Shown here piece after piece: positions 36,601 through 48,000 of a DNA stretch of 64,000 bases. How positions within the stretch are numbered: position 1 is the stretch's first letter; each line of letters starts with the position of its first letter. The notes under the pieces are model-generated. The model saw only the letters and a list, made by a program, of their open reading frames with translations, was not told where the DNA came from and made no database searches. The position numbers and the translations under genes were made by a program. The stretch is from Mactromeris polynyma. Taxonomy: Eukaryota > Mollusca > Bivalvia > Venerida > Mactridae. The DNA lies in NCBI GenBank assembly GCA_032209605.1, contig JASFXZ010000057.1, positions 620,001-684,000 of the forward strand, written 5' to 3'.

Positions 36601-39501
36601 ATGCTGTATATGTCCCTGCTTTCCTTTAACCTGGAATGTTTGGATTGTCAGGGAAAGTTTCAGTGATGAATTTTAGAATATCTTGTGAATTCTCTTTCTT
36701 TGTTTATCTTACAGTATGACCAAGCACACGCAGATATGGCACCACTTCCGGTATGTGTGATGTTTTGATGATTTTGATATACTACACAATATTCTACAAT
36801 TCTAACATCACTACAAATTTTATATCTTGCTGTAGTATTTCGTTTGAAATGTCTTGATAAGAATAAGGCAATGTATAGGAATATGGAATGTAATTTGTTT
36901 ATCAACATTTTAGCGCTTATAATACCCTACTCTTTTAATTCTTAAGAATGTGAAATGGAAGTTACATTATTTCAATAGTGGTTGTTTCAAATATACATTT
37001 TATTTTTTCCTTGCATGCAATAAGTTTTCACTACTTTGATCAATTGCAACATCTTAAGTCTGTGTCGACCATTTTTATCTTATAGTTATAAAAACAATAT
37101 AAGATATATTATTTATTTTTCCTATAGGATGCAGATGCAGCAGTAACCTTGAACTACGTCTTATATGCACTTGATACCATGAGACGTCCATTAGGCACCA
37201 AACAAGCTCCAGGCAGAAATTGTGAACATATTTACAGAACTTCTCTTGACAGAAACCTAGAAAACGGTGGGTAGCTTTGTTCACAATAAATACTTCTTCA
37301 TATCAATACTTTTTCTGTATTTTTACATTAATAATTAAATAATTAATCTTTATGTAGACGTCATTTATTCATATACTAGCGAAGTTTAGAATTGATTTAT
37401 CAATAACATTTTATAAACTTGTTTATTAAGTATCATTATTTTTCATCATTACACAGTAGTAACCTTTATCATTGATTTACTGCAATACTGAATGAATGCC
37501 TAGGAATCATTACATTGATTCTTTGTCTTGTTTAAAATATACCACGAAGTCTTCACACTAAACACAATGTTATATATATGTCTCCCCATTTACAGGACAG
37601 TACTACATTGATCCTACCTGTGGAGCATTTGAACCATTCAAAGTAACCTGCCGTTTCTACCCAACACACGCTGAGACTTGTATTGCAAGTGGAAATAAGG
37701 TACTTTCTAACATGTAGTTACACTTGCTTACATAGAACACTTGGATGTAAGAAACCCATTTTAAATACCTAAATTCACATCTCGCATTCAAATTATTATG
37801 AGCAATCAACTGATATTTATCAACATACAACTTACAAGAAATTTATGAAGCAAGTCCTGCAAATTCCCGATGAATAATAAAAATATAAAGCTCGCCAGAT
37901 GCTCGCTTCGTATAATTTTATTAAACATATTCAATAACTATAATACTAATACACCACTTATTCATTATCCCCTGTATATTTTACCAGACTTTAAAATCTC
38001 AAGCAAATATAATGTCAGAGGTCCTGTTGTTTTTAAATGTCAGTCAGTTAACTAAGCTCAAAGCTATCAAATCCTGCCAAATTGAACAGATGAGCGTTCA
38101 TATGTGTTCTCAATACTTATACTTACTATAACCATTGAGTCTTTGATGTCATGTGAATCTATAGTGTGCCTACCATTGCACAATTTATGTTTTTAGCTTC
38201 CAGAACAAAGATGGTTCAAGAGAGACATGTCCTCTGTTTGGTTTGTTGAACACGTGACTGGAGATGAGGTTTGTATAATACCCAATTAAATATCCAAGTA
38301 TATGTATGTTCACCCTTTTTATCCAAGTCTTGCAATTTATTAAAATACATAACGAAGTTTGAAGGGGGTATATAGGAGTCACCCTGTGGTCGGGCGGGCA
38401 GATGGTTCGTTGCAATTTTCCTTGTCTGGAGCATAACATGAAAACTACTGGATGGAATTTAATGAAACTTCATACAATGGTAGAGCACAATGAAAGGAAG
38501 TGCAGTGTACAAGAACCATAACTCTATTTTAGATCTCTTACATATGAATGAAATTCAGAAAAACTGTGCATCAGTATTTTGAAGTTCAAAACTTACGTTT
38601 TTCAGCTGCAATACGATATCACACGAGCGCAGTTGAATATGTTGCAACTACAAAGTAACCACGCTTCCCAGACGATCACATTCCGTTGCTTGAACACAAA
38701 GACCCAAGGCTTCCAATTCAACCCAAATGATGAACACGAAGATAAAATCGACACTGCAACAAATAGGTACCTTAGCTCAACCAGAATTGAAAAGATTGAA
38801 GGGTGTCAAAATGTAAGTATTTGTTATCACATTTCCTGAAGAATTTAATATTTTTCCAGAAAGACATTTATTAACGAAACTGAATAGCTCGATGAAACCA
38901 TGAATAGCAAATACTTTGATTGTTCAAGTTTGCTTCTTCTCATGTGACCGGTATCACATCACCACAAAAACACAGATTGTGGAAACATTTGCGCGATTGA
39001 AACTAAAACAAATCGACGTCATACAGTAGAAACAATGTCATTTGTTCTAGATTCCGTTCGGCAAAGGCCGAACCCGCTCTATTTAAAATATTCTACAATT
39101 GTCTGCGACAGCAATAAATTATGTTCATGTGCCGATCAATTGTAGAGGCGCTTTCATAAATTTAAAATATCAATAGTATGCATTGTTTTTACTGGATTCA
39201 TAAATTTACCGTTTCATTAATTTAAAATATCAATTTTATCCATCGCTTTTTACCTGAGTCATAAATTTACTTTCATACTTTTAAAATATCAATTTTATGC
39301 TTTGTTTTTACTGGGGTCATAAATTTATCGTTGTATGATTTCTAGACGGAAACAGGCAAATGGGGAAAATCAGTATATACCCTCAAGACCAAGAGACCCG
39401 ATGTGTTGCCAGTCACTGACATACTCGCTTATGATGTTGGTGCTAAAGGCCAGGCACTTGGTATCCAGGTTGGCGAAGTTTGCTTCCGTCAGAAAAACTA
39501 A
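13808..39501 (+). CDS. Fibrillar collagen alpha chain, complete, 47 exons
   Basis: The gene encodes a secreted procollagen chain that trimerises, is trimmed and assembles into extracellular fibrils. Spliced by eye it gives a 4206-nt CDS (1401 aa). It has a signal peptide ([20 protein letters not shown]), a VWC domain (about residues 27-95), a linker/N-telopeptide, a 1012-residue Gly-X-Y helix (131-1142), a C-telopeptide and a COLFI domain (about 1180-1401). Helix exons have the fibrillar sizes 45, 54, 99, 108 and 162. Helix length is close to the vertebrate 1014, which argues that no exon was missed. There is no minor triple helix in the N-propeptide. Details are in the three sub-entries. It is a clade A-like (type I/II-like) chain. 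The exact orthologue and organism-level name are not determinable here. Confidence 0.95.
15960..34962 (+). CDS. Collagen exons 5-40: main triple helix
   Basis: Exons: 15960-16004, 16812-16865, 17351-17404, 17664-17717, 18273-18326, 18859-18912, 19598-19696, 20251-20349, 20918-21160, 21404-21511, 21770-21823, 22079-22186, 22589-22633, 22899-22952, 23230-23328, 23505-23612, 24522-24575, 24807-24905, 25193-25291, 25998-26051, 26678-26731, 27157-27375, 27870-27923, 28523-28576, 29305-29466, 29741-29848, 30356-30463, 30779-30886, 31369-31476, 31621-31674, 32021-32074, 32579-32686, 33250-33303, 33780-33851, 34246-34281, 34918-34962. Every exon starts with a Gly codon after AG and ends in phase 0. 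They sum to 3036 nt, or 1012 residues. All are multiples of 9 nt except the 219-nt exon 26 (27157-27375), which carries the single Gly-X-Y break. Helical cross-link lysines lie at helix residues 84 (GPKGHR) and 928 (GDKGWP). Confidence 0.94.
16185..16590. repeat. 50-bp minisatellite in collagen intron 5
   Basis: About eight tandem copies of a 50-bp unit containing tgatattatgctctcaattt and gagcagagatcaaaca. The first copies are diverged, and the middle ones differ only at cacc/caca and gtaa/gtca. Alternation of these variants suggests recent amplification. Confidence 0.9.
17776..17815 (-). repeat. tRNA-derived 3'-half fragment in collagen intron 8
   Basis: Read on the minus strand, this has a pol III box B (ggttcgatccc) inside a T-arm-like cgcaggttcgatcccccgc followed by an acceptor-like segment. 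No intact 5' half, D-arm or anticodon arm is present, so it is a tRNA/SINE remnant rather than a gene. Confidence 0.4.
18046..18120 (-). repeat. Pseudo-tRNA (Val-like) in collagen intron 8
   Basis: On the minus strand there is a good T-arm and box B (ccaggttcgattcccgg) and an anticodon-arm-like attgtcaacaacgat with a possible AAC anticodon. The D-arm and 5' acceptor do not match a functional tRNA. It is probably a tRNA pseudogene or SINE head. Confidence 0.4.
19729..19880. repeat. 34-bp tandem repeat with palindromic core (collagen intron 11)
   Basis: About four and a half copies of a 34-bp unit built around the palindrome gtaccatggtac (or gtaccgtggtac), followed by aaaattcatat. Two unit types alternate, giving a 68-bp higher-order period. 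It begins about 33 bp downstream of the donor of collagen exon 11. Confidence 0.9.
23660..23872. repeat. 17-bp minisatellite in collagen intron 20
   Basis: About a dozen imperfect copies of gtcacctggctgtagtg. They vary at ggctg/gtctg and tagtg/taatg and decay toward the 3' side. Confidence 0.88.
25475..25648. mobile_element. MITE family 3 (long inverted repeat), copy a, collagen intron 23
   Basis: The left arm reads caggagattttcacgagttc then tctccctttatgccttcttg; the right arm is its inverse, ending gaactcgtgacaatctcctc. An AT-rich loop (tatagtatagcatag) separates them. A second full copy is at 61315-61473 and a half copy at 43918-43985. It has no coding capacity. The structure is a foldback/MITE; the superfamily is unknown. 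Confidence 0.8.
27425..27606. mobile_element. MITE family 1, copy b (collagen intron 26)
   Basis: The left end cagtcggacgtcattcattc and the degenerate right end gaataaacagggtccgact are inverted. Interior landmarks gcccatttt, gacatgcctaagaa and taccaagtat are shared with the copies at 30946 and 34628. Both TIRs have decayed and there is no coding capacity. Confidence 0.7.
27691..27785. repeat. 40-bp tandem duplication (collagen intron 26)
   Basis: Two nearly identical 40-bp units beginning gaactgttaggaagtacaaa, followed by a third partial unit (gaactgttagggagtac). Confidence 0.85.
28801..28893. repeat. 30-bp tandem triplet (collagen intron 28)
   Basis: Three copies of a 30-bp unit, atgaaattgtgttttgcaaa followed by atgtcgacca, with single-base differences. 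A fourth copy begins and diverges. Confidence 0.9.
29888..30028. mobile_element. MITE family 2 (TIR CAGTGAAACCTC), copy a (collagen intron 30)
   Basis: The left end cagtaaaacct and the right end ggaggttttcctg are inverted, with TA on both flanks. The interior has attaagaccacctcgaata, which also recurs at 52722-52859. Non-coding. TA flanks suggest a Tc1/mariner or pogo mobiliser. Confidence 0.65.
30946..31106. mobile_element. MITE family 1, copy c (collagen intron 32)
   Basis: The left end cagtcagaccctcgt and the right end aaattccgactg are flanked by TA on each side. Interior tagcccatttcaatttgatg and gcctaagaaaac match other copies. Non-coding. Confidence 0.75.
32772..32950 (+). repeat. Interspersed repeat family S, copy 2 (collagen intron 36)
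   Basis: This is the counterpart of 4195-4380, sharing ggatcacctcggcta, ctctgtggaaagtat and gaggcaca in the same order and orientation. The element is unrecognised and non-coding. Confidence 0.65.
34628..34787. mobile_element. MITE family 1, copy d (collagen intron 39)
   Basis: The left end cggtccgacctcgttcagtc and the right end aacgaggttcaactg are inverted. The interior shares agcccatttcaattcgacat, taccaagtat and tagaaggttatcgaataaac with the other copies. TIRs are slightly decayed. Confidence 0.7.
35778..39501 (+). CDS. Collagen exons 41-47: C-telopeptide and COLFI propeptide
   Basis: Exons: 35778-35843, 36715-36750, 37128-37266, 37596-37699, 38197-38268, 38606-38812, 39346-39501 (TAA 39499-39501). 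Exons 41-42 encode a Tyr/Gln-rich telopeptide, [20 protein letters not shown], with a cross-link candidate Lys at about residue 1157. Exons 43-47 encode the COLFI trimerisation domain: [53 protein letters not shown] and a final [11 protein letters not shown]. Seven cysteines are present. The position of the second COLFI cysteine (C2) is Thr/Ser, as in human alpha2(I), and the Ca-binding DxNQxC loop is degenerate (DPTCGAF). Procollagen C-proteinase cleavage probably falls in ADMAPLPDADAA; the exact bond is inference. Confidence 0.93.
35903..35970 (+). repeat. tRNA-like SINE fragment (collagen intron 41)
   Basis: A box-A-like tcagctcaggtggta and a box-B-like ggattcaaactc occur at tRNA-like spacing, but no complete cloverleaf can be drawn. 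Probably a tRNA-derived SINE head. Confidence 0.4.
36076..36249. repeat. 21-bp minisatellite (collagen intron 41)
   Basis: About eight copies of ggttggtaacccaggagcac plus one base, with a few point variants. Because the unit is 7 codons long it stays open and would read Gly-Ala-Leu-Val-Gly-Asn-Pro. It lies in an intron and is not part of the spliced collagen. Confidence 0.9.
39146..39333. repeat. About 66-bp tandem repeat in the last collagen intron
   Basis: Three diverged copies containing tttaaaatatcaat, a tttttac tract and gtcataaattta. The final copy ends about 12 bp before the acceptor of the last exon. Confidence 0.75.
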
Positions 39502-40976
39502 TAACAACATAACTATATAAGTGCTCATTATTCAGCGATGGGAACAGTGTGCAATGCTTTATTTTGCGAACATATTTTGACTTTATAACACTCATGGTGT
39601 CTGGATTTTCTTTGAAAGCTCTCTTCGAAAGACATGAAACACTATGAAGTTCTTATGAACTTCACACGCAATAGTGACATTTTTGCAGGAAAACTAATTA
39701 CAAATGTCAAAATCACTTTGGAGAGAGAGACTACTTCATAAAACTGTGTAATATGTCATCAACATGTGATGTATCGGTGCGCATTATATTCACACATCGT
39801 GTCTTTCAGTTTGATCATGTTCAAAACATGGTCTCGTTAGGCACCCTAGTCGTGTCAATAATAACTTTTAATCATGGTGAAAAGGAAGATGCTGTTTTTA
39901 TATTTTTATATACTCAATTATTGCGTTATGAATTTCCAAATTTGATCATCGCATGTTTATAAATCATGGCTCTGTATTACTAGCGGTGATCATTTTTGTG
40001 TGAAATTCAAGCGAGTTTCATGTGATATCTCTTCGTCGTGGATAAAAACCAGCCCTAAAATCATGGCAATTTCATCAAAAAGGTGCTGAAAATAAGATAA
40101 TGAATAATGAAATCAAGGCGAATTGGTAGATGTATTTTATATAGCGAGCCCAATCTATTCCGTCCATTTTGTTTATATTTTTTATGTTTGCTTTTTTATG
40201 AGATTCTTTATTCGCCGTTTTCAGGCGAAAAAGACCAACATTTGTTTCACGTTATACGTATATTTTGATATTATGTGTACCATTCATGTAGTTCTTTGTC
40301 TTATTCTGTAGCTTGGCATCATGCATGGTCTTTCAACATGTCTGCTCACATTTATTATCTAAGAGTTATCAACTCTTATAAATGCCAGGATAACGTAAAC
40401 AGATAGGCGTGTAAAATGTTGCATTTGCTGTTAGTTTAGCTCGAGTCCTGGGAAAACGCTGATAAGGTGTTTAAAAAAAACAGTTCGAGTAACTGTTTGT
40501 ACTGGAGAGAGCAGACACGCCACGAGGCTTCATATCTTTTGATATATTGGTTAACATATCTGGGGCATATGCTCGGCGCCAGTATGTTAGAAAACATGTT
40601 AAGAATTTACGGTCAATTAAACATGATTATTCCCAGACACTCGAGCTCTAGAATAGAAAGGCACATTTATCTGGCAGTTTCTGTCGTGTTATGTCCTTGG
40701 CCGAGAAGAAGTGAAACATTTATAGAATGAGAAAGTGCTAAAGACATTCTAGCAGTTTAGCAGTCTCACATTGTTGAAAGGCTTTGTGTGTGTCATGTCT
40801 GATTGATTTCATTCCTCGATGAATGCTTTTACATGTATAAAGCAAGATAATCATGATCTGTGATGAATATAGGGTGTGTGTGTAAATTGCATTAAAGTAT
40901 GTGTCCACTATAAACCTCTTCCATGCTCTTTGACTGGATTACCTAGCATGGCTTGCTTTTATCAAATTCATAAATG

Positions 40977-41309
40977 AATAAATAAATCAAACTTGGGATG
41001 ATAATATCCTGTGGGACCTAATATTCACTGTATACTGCGATTATTTACTCTGCTATCATTAATTTCACCATATCATATTCCGTCCATTTAATCACGTGAC
41101 TGTGCTTTTTGGCAAAATAAGTATTCGTTCAATGTGCCTCATTCTAGGTTGTTTGTAATCGAAATTTGTATTTTCTTTATTTCATAAACTTGTGTGTTTG
41201 TATGTTTAGTATATATGTGTAAGGTAAGCGGCGGTTTTGTGTCAACTGAAATTAAATGAATAAAACTATATTATTAATTGCTATGTTAGTCTTATTTTAC
41301 TGTAATAAA
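40977..41309 (+). terminator. Candidate polyadenylation signals for the collagen gene
   Basis: AATAAA occurs at 40977-40982 (overlapping a second at 40981-40986), 41259-41264 and 41304-41309. The first is 1.48 kb after the stop, so the 3' UTR would be about 1.5-1.8 kb. Which signal is used cannot be told from sequence. The interval 39502-40976 shows no second gene and reads as 3' UTR. Confidence 0.4.
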
Positions 41310-43656
41310 TATGTGGGTAAATATGTAAGATATACCCATCACATCACAACATGCATCAAACCGGAACCTAGACACACTAACGCACAGGAGCCCCGCATAG
41401 AAGCTTATTTATCTTGACAGAAGGCCACTTGGCATGATTGATAGGTTCCCGTTATAACTAAACGGATACAACCTTGTGGTATTATCAGAACCGATTAAAT
41501 CTATAATCCAGATTTTCGTGCCTGTACACGTGTCCCAGACAGTTTCACCCTCTGTTCTGAATAAAAAGAGAGCCACGTGAGCTGCACGAGACCCCGTTTA
41601 TTCCCACGTTCCAGATGAAATTTGATACTGACTGGGTTGCCATATCTTAGGAAAGTTATTAAGATATCATTTAAACAACATTGACTATATCCTAGTAAAC
41701 TATATAGACATTAATGTTGTGTTAATGAAGCTACCCAAACTAATTCGCACAATTACGTTTAGCTATTAACTGGGTGTCAATTTAATAAATATTTGCAGTT
41801 TTAATGCACTGTGCCAAATATTCAAATGGAAGCCCATAAAGCGATAAATTATTGCGTACAAGTAATAAATTATGATATCATTAAATTACATGTACTAATC
41901 AAAATGTTGATCAATGGCTTGAGTAAATTAACGAAGAACTTATGTGTTATTATGTTCAACATTTGTGGCGTATAACACGAATGGTCATACACGTAGAACA
42001 GTCATGAGTCTGAACGGTTTCAGTCAGTAATATTGGTAAAATCCAACTGAAAATGCAGAAAACAACTTGATATAGTACGTTTGAAGTTCATATTACATTT
42101 TACATTTACATAAACACTTCTCATTGTTTTATCAGCGCCTCGAGCTTACGGTGCGTGATGAACTAGTTACATAATCACGCATAATCTATAACGCAAGCAA
42201 CTGGTTCCCTGTGTACTTCCTGTATAACAGCAGGTATTCCAGACTACACGATTATTTTACTAACATTTAAAAAAATACTAGCAGATAGATCAGAGGGTAG
42301 ACTCACGTATGTGCATTCGTGTCGTCATAGACGTGTACAGTGAAACGCGAGATACAGACGATGTTAAAATACAGACAAACACATTGATTAAAGACGGTAT
42401 TTCACGGACAAGTTCTCTGCTTTTACTTCCATGTTTATCTCGATAAACTGATCACCTCACAAATGTCTGCATGCCAATGGTTGTCTTGTTAGTGAGGTTA
42501 AACTGTACGTGACACATACACTGTCATAGTCAGTATTTAGCTCGAGTTAAATTTGTAAAAATGCTTTAAAATTGCTGTCAAACTATCTCATCTATGAAGT
42601 TATGTTCAAATATATTTTAGATATCGTACTTATGTAAAGACAGAAGACACTTTCCTGCCTACATGACTAGTTTATCATTGTTTCATCCACGACCTTTATG
42701 GAAGATAAAAATTGCATTTGCCTACTGCATGCATGTCCTAATTTTGCGATGGGAGATAACTCTTCAATGTAATCTGTGTTCAAAGTCCATGCTGAACATT
42801 ATATCGTGACAGTTTGTTTTAAGATTAATTCATTCAATGTGTGATCTTCAACTCATGGATATTTAAAAAGTAGAAACGCATGCAAGTACGTTTTCCGTTT
42901 GTATTAAACATTCTTGTATGACGATAAATCACTTTTAGGTCAATAATTTCTAAAGCACATAGAACGAAGATAGTGCAAAACTGAAATCAAAACGCTGACA
43001 TGGTGATAAACATTTCACTCTCATTGATGAAATTAATCTTTACTATCTTATAATTTGACAGTATCTAATCACTCAGTTTTCATTTCATTTTTATATAAAT
43101 AGGTTTGATTCATGTCTTATATATTATGGAGTAGATTATATCATACAGAATTGTATAACCTATATTATAAATTATACATTTTTTCGTCATTCCAGGAATC
43201 AACCTTTAAAATTTGTATCTAACTTCTCATACATTCACTTACTTATGATAACAATTGTACGATGTTAACAAGTTAGAGTGTGAGATCAAGTAACAGATTT
43301 AGTTAGTTTGAATTACAATACAATGCAGAATTCGCGTCACACGGTTAACATATCGAATTACCAACTTACAGTCATTAATTCCTTTTCTATTAAGCGTCTC
43401 TTTATATGTAATAGATCTATACTGTTTTCTATATTGGAACAAAAATGACTAGTACCGATACACTATACAACGTGGCTTTTGTTTAAAATTAAAACTATTC
43501 ATAATTATGCAATTCAACTTTTGTATTTACATAAGTTGATAACAACGGAATGCTTCCATACGTGTAGTCCAAACATGTCCACGTTATCTGTATCTAGGTC
43601 ATTATTTGGTTCAAGCTAAAGCGACTGACTTATAGATAATCGACGTAGTGTGAAAA

Positions 43657-43859
43657 CAGTGGTGGCAGTTGTGGGCACTATCAGACATTTTTTCGTTTTA
43701 AGATATTTATCTGGTATGAAAATTTATCACGACATTTATCTAGTTAACCACAAAATTATTTAGTTAATTAAGTAGTTATCTAGTTTCTTTAACGTGATAA
43801 CCAGATAATTATCTAGTTAATTAAGTAGTTTAAAACTGGTGGCAGAGATATGCCACCAT
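43657..43859. mobile_element. Small MITE-like element (GGTGGCA ends)
   Basis: The left end ggtggcagttgtgggcac and the right end agatatgccaccat share the inverted core GGTGGCA/TGCCACC. The interior is a cluster of tatctagttaattaagtag repeats. Single copy in this window, so the element status is tentative. Confidence 0.4.
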
Positions 43860-44110
43860 AATTATCCGAGCAAAGACTATTCTATCGTTTGATTTGTTAC
43901 TGACACAGCACCGCTGGAAATTGTCACGAGTTATTTCCCTTTATTTTTTCTAGATTCATCTCCCTTTATCCCTTCTTATATGAAATATATATAACTAAAA
44001 AAATGCAATATCTGATAATATTTCTTACTTCAGCAAACAAGCTAATTCATCTCGCGAATACCCGTTGTATTTTGTAAGATTCAAGATTTAACAGAACAGC
44101 GTGTATTACA

Positions 44111-44571
44111 CTAGCGGATTCAGGGGGGGGGGGGGGCGCACCCTAAAATTCCCCAACCATACATGTATGTCCATGCACGTAGGATATCACGGACATATAA
44201 ACCATGTCCGTGCACACATTCATGTATGAATAAATTTAATAATTTTTAAAGAAATTTTCGGGAAATATCATTTTAAAAGTGATGGATTTTGCGCCTGTCA
44301 ACGGCGATTTCCTTCAAATTTTCTCATCCCACACACACCGTCCGCGGCTGAAATGCTCAATACCTTCCTACGCGCCTGATGTCTGAGTATGAATACGGAA
44401 ATATACAGATAATGTACATAATTATAAGATTTTCAAATAAGCGATTCTGATTTATTGTAGCATTATATTTTATCATTATGATGTTTATTAACAGTCATTG
44501 CCGTTTTATAAGGCTTGGGCAAAACCCAAAAAAGTTACGCCCCCTAAGACCAAATCCTGGATCCGCCCCTG
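44111..44571. mobile_element. hAT-like MITE (CAGGGGCGGATCCAGG ends)
   Basis: The right end reads inward as caggggcggatccaggattt, a terminus commonly seen in non-autonomous hAT-like elements. The left end is a decayed gcggattcagg followed by a run of 14 G. Short tatta sequences flank both sides. Internally it has no transposase. The superfamily call is inference from the TIR. Confidence 0.5.
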
Positions 44572-44679
44572 TATTATACATATGTTCATACAGTTGGGCT
44601 ATATTTACCTGACATTCCCGACTCAAATCCGCCATTTATATTCAGCGATATGAGCGACTTTCAGTACTATCCAATATTA

Positions 44680-44855
44680 TAAAACCTCACTTAAAAGACC
44701 ACATAGGAGTTTAGACCCCTCATTAATAAGGTCTATTTTCATGGACTAGCCTATATTTTGATTTGTGTTCCATATTTTAACCTACTAATCTGAAAACCTC
44801 ATAACTACCGACTTCCGTAAGAACCACCGGTAGTCTTACTATCGAGGTTTCACTG
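44680..44855. mobile_element. MITE family 2, copy b
   Basis: The left end aaaacctcacttaaaagacc and the right end tcgaggtttcactg are inverted. Interior attaataaggtct and catggactag match the copy at 48036-48195. The left terminus has lost CAGTG. It lies about 230 bp upstream of the first decarboxylase ATG. Confidence 0.65.
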
Positions 44856-45081
44856 TATAAGTACCACGTGTCCACACGATAAGAAGGGCGATTTAATAAT
44901 GCTCGAGTAAAGTGGCGAAGATTAAGCACAACCAGCCCATTCTCTAATTATAGCTACATTTTTAGTGATGTCAAGGTCATTTATACTAACAACATTGTCA
45001 AACATATCAGCGAAGATACAACCTACAGTACAGACAGAATTGTATAGAACTGGACGTAATCTGTTTTCAACATCTTCAAGA

Positions 45082-48000
45082 ATGGCTGGTACTCCACCTA
45101 TGGACTGGACAAAGACTAGATACGGTAAATAATATTTTGATTCAATAACACATGTAATGGTAGTTATTATTTTAACATAATGTATATATGACGATACTTT
45201 ATGACTGTTGAATAGTAGAGAGGTCGTGCATTGCTGTTGTTTTGTTTAACGTCGGGTTTTACGCCGTTTTTCAACAATCTTTCGGTTACATACGGCGACC
45301 AGTTGATGTTACCAGTTTTCCTGGAATTAATTATCAACCAGTACTATCAGTGAATAACATAACCTGCCCAACCCGGGAATCGAATTAGGATCTACCGGAT
45401 GAAGTCTAGCGCTCTACCAACTGAGCTAGCCGAGTGGGCTCCTTTCCCGCTGTGCATTATCATATCAATGGTAAAATAGTGATAACTTGTTATTTGATGT
45501 GAACATCTATAGATAAATAACTAGCTATGCACCGTATGACTGAACAAGACTTATTCAATATAGACAGATTGCTTTGTATAAAGCAGTCTCATGTTTAATA
45601 CTGAGTATATTTAACATGTTAAGTACGATCAACTAGTTATTACCTACACGAAATAACCGGGTGTTTTTGCTATCGTCTGATATACAAATATACATGTACC
45701 TTAAACAACATGGTTGAATTATGATATATAGTTGTTAGTACGTATAGCACGGAAGATGTACTGCTGCTAACTCATTTTGAATGCATCATCAAATATACTC
45801 AACAAAAATAAAAGCGCACTATATTTGATGTACACTAATTTTGCAAATAAAAGCTCGAGGATAAAAAAATGTACGGAAAGGTCTCGACATTCTACAGTAC
45901 CGTAAAATGAAAGCCCCTCAGTATCTGATCGAGACAGGTTTCTTCTTTTTGTTGAAGATAAAAATAGAGCGTGTAATAATAATAATTCTTACAAGCAATA
46001 GTCAGCATTTTAACAAATGAAAGGTGTATATTTCAAGGTAGTGATTTTACAAATCCTGAGATACAGAAATTTCTCAAAGACATGCAGCAACTTATGATTG
46101 ACGAGGCTCTGGACAAAGGAACAGATAGAAAAACAAAAGTGGTTGACTTTAAACAACCACAAGAGTTACAGGTGAGTCTTAAATGTTTAATTAGCGTTTG
46201 TAATTTGCGGCAGGGAAAGTGGACAACATACCCGGAGTCGAAAAATATGGGGTAAAATGTTGCTATACATACTGGACATCTTTGTAACTTAACAAGAGGG
46301 GTTGTTTAAAGTATATCTTATGGTGCCCATGTATAAGTTGTAAGGGCTTGTTTCATAATCGATGTAAAATAAACATAAAAACAAACGTATTGCTTAAACA
46401 TGAGTCCAAATGTTAATATTGTATTATATTTTATTTAGAACATGTTGGATTTATCTCTTGGAACAGAACCCACGAGTCACTCCAATCTCCTCGACATGAG
46501 CAAGTCAATCATCAATTATTCTGTCAAAACAGGTAATATACTAGCATGTTCACTTATTGTGGTATCTCGTTCGCTCCAACATTCCAGGTTTGCGGACACT
46601 AGTTCGAGTAAAGGGTTGTTTAAGTCATTAATAATGAGGCGTATTGGCCGAGGGGTTGAGTGCATGTCTCCCGATCCGAAGTTTGTGAGTTCAAAACCTC
46701 GCGTTAAGTTGGATTTGATCACGAACTACGCAAGCCCTTAAATCACATAGTGGTGTACATAACTACATTTCAATGATGATAATACATAATTAAGATCGTG
46801 TTCGTGATTAATTTGGAACTGAAATGAGATGACAATATGACATGTACACCTTTGAACATACTAGTTAATTCATTGGGAACTATGGTTTATCACGTATACT
46901 TCGCAAAAAAACGCACTGCAATAGGCAAGAGAGAAACATTAATACAGACATGAAACAACTCCACCAATAGTGAGCCTTTCATTGTAATAAGCAAATAAAT
47001 GATGTTGGCATGTATACTTTCATTATAGCTAAAGCGCTTAGTCATTACCAACACATTTTCACCATACACATAAATTTGTAAAAATTGCATTTCGCTTCAT
47101 TTTCAGGTCATCCAAGATTCTTTAATCAGTTATATAGCGGGATGAATGCTTATGGCGTGGCTGGGGCATGGCTCACAGATACACTCAATACAAATATGTA
47201 ATGTATTTAAATCATATCGTTGTTAGTGTCTAATTTGCATTAAACATTTACACCTACCTGTATAAGAATCGAATTCATCGTTCCGAAATGTGTTTCCCAA
47301 ACAGCACACTAAGTATTGTACGACATAAATCATCTAACTCGAGTTGCTAGGATACAAAATGGCTTTAATTAAAGATAATAGACTGGTACCTCAACGAAAT
47401 CAACTCACTTATTTTCAACGTAATTTTGGAATAATTATATTCTTTAATTAAATACCTTCTAAGAAAAAAATCATATAATTATTATATGCATCGTTCAATA
47501 TAAAACTAATTCAATATTCGTTCTTTGTTTACATGGGCACGAAATATTCAGTTTTATTTACATCTGAAGTCGTGTGTGTATGCTTTGTACTTCAGTAATC
47601 ATTCATAGTCTACATGTATATGGTCCGTGGAAAGTCGACTACTATTTTTATCACTGTCATCTCATGTTTTACACATGTTTAATGAACCTGACAAAGCCAA
47701 ACTACTCCATCCATTTGGTGTTTCTTACCTGAATGGTATTTTAAATACGTTAATGTTCGATGTTCATTCAACTTTGACATCATATTTACGGATTTATTCA
47801 CTTTAATTTAAGCGATACGAATTGATGATTTGTATGAATATAAGTTTAAATGAATATCTATATTCTTTTACAGACATACATATGAGGTGTCACCAATGTT
47901 TATACTGATAGAAAATTCCATCATGGAGAAAACTACGGGTATCCTTGGTTACAAAAATGGCGATGGGCTATTTTGTCCAGGTTTGTTGAAATAAATACCA

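Noticed and set aside
45366..45441. Functional tRNA gene on the minus strand
   Set aside because: The box A is good, but the anticodon stem does not pair, the T-arm is degenerate and a SINE body with an A-rich tail follows.
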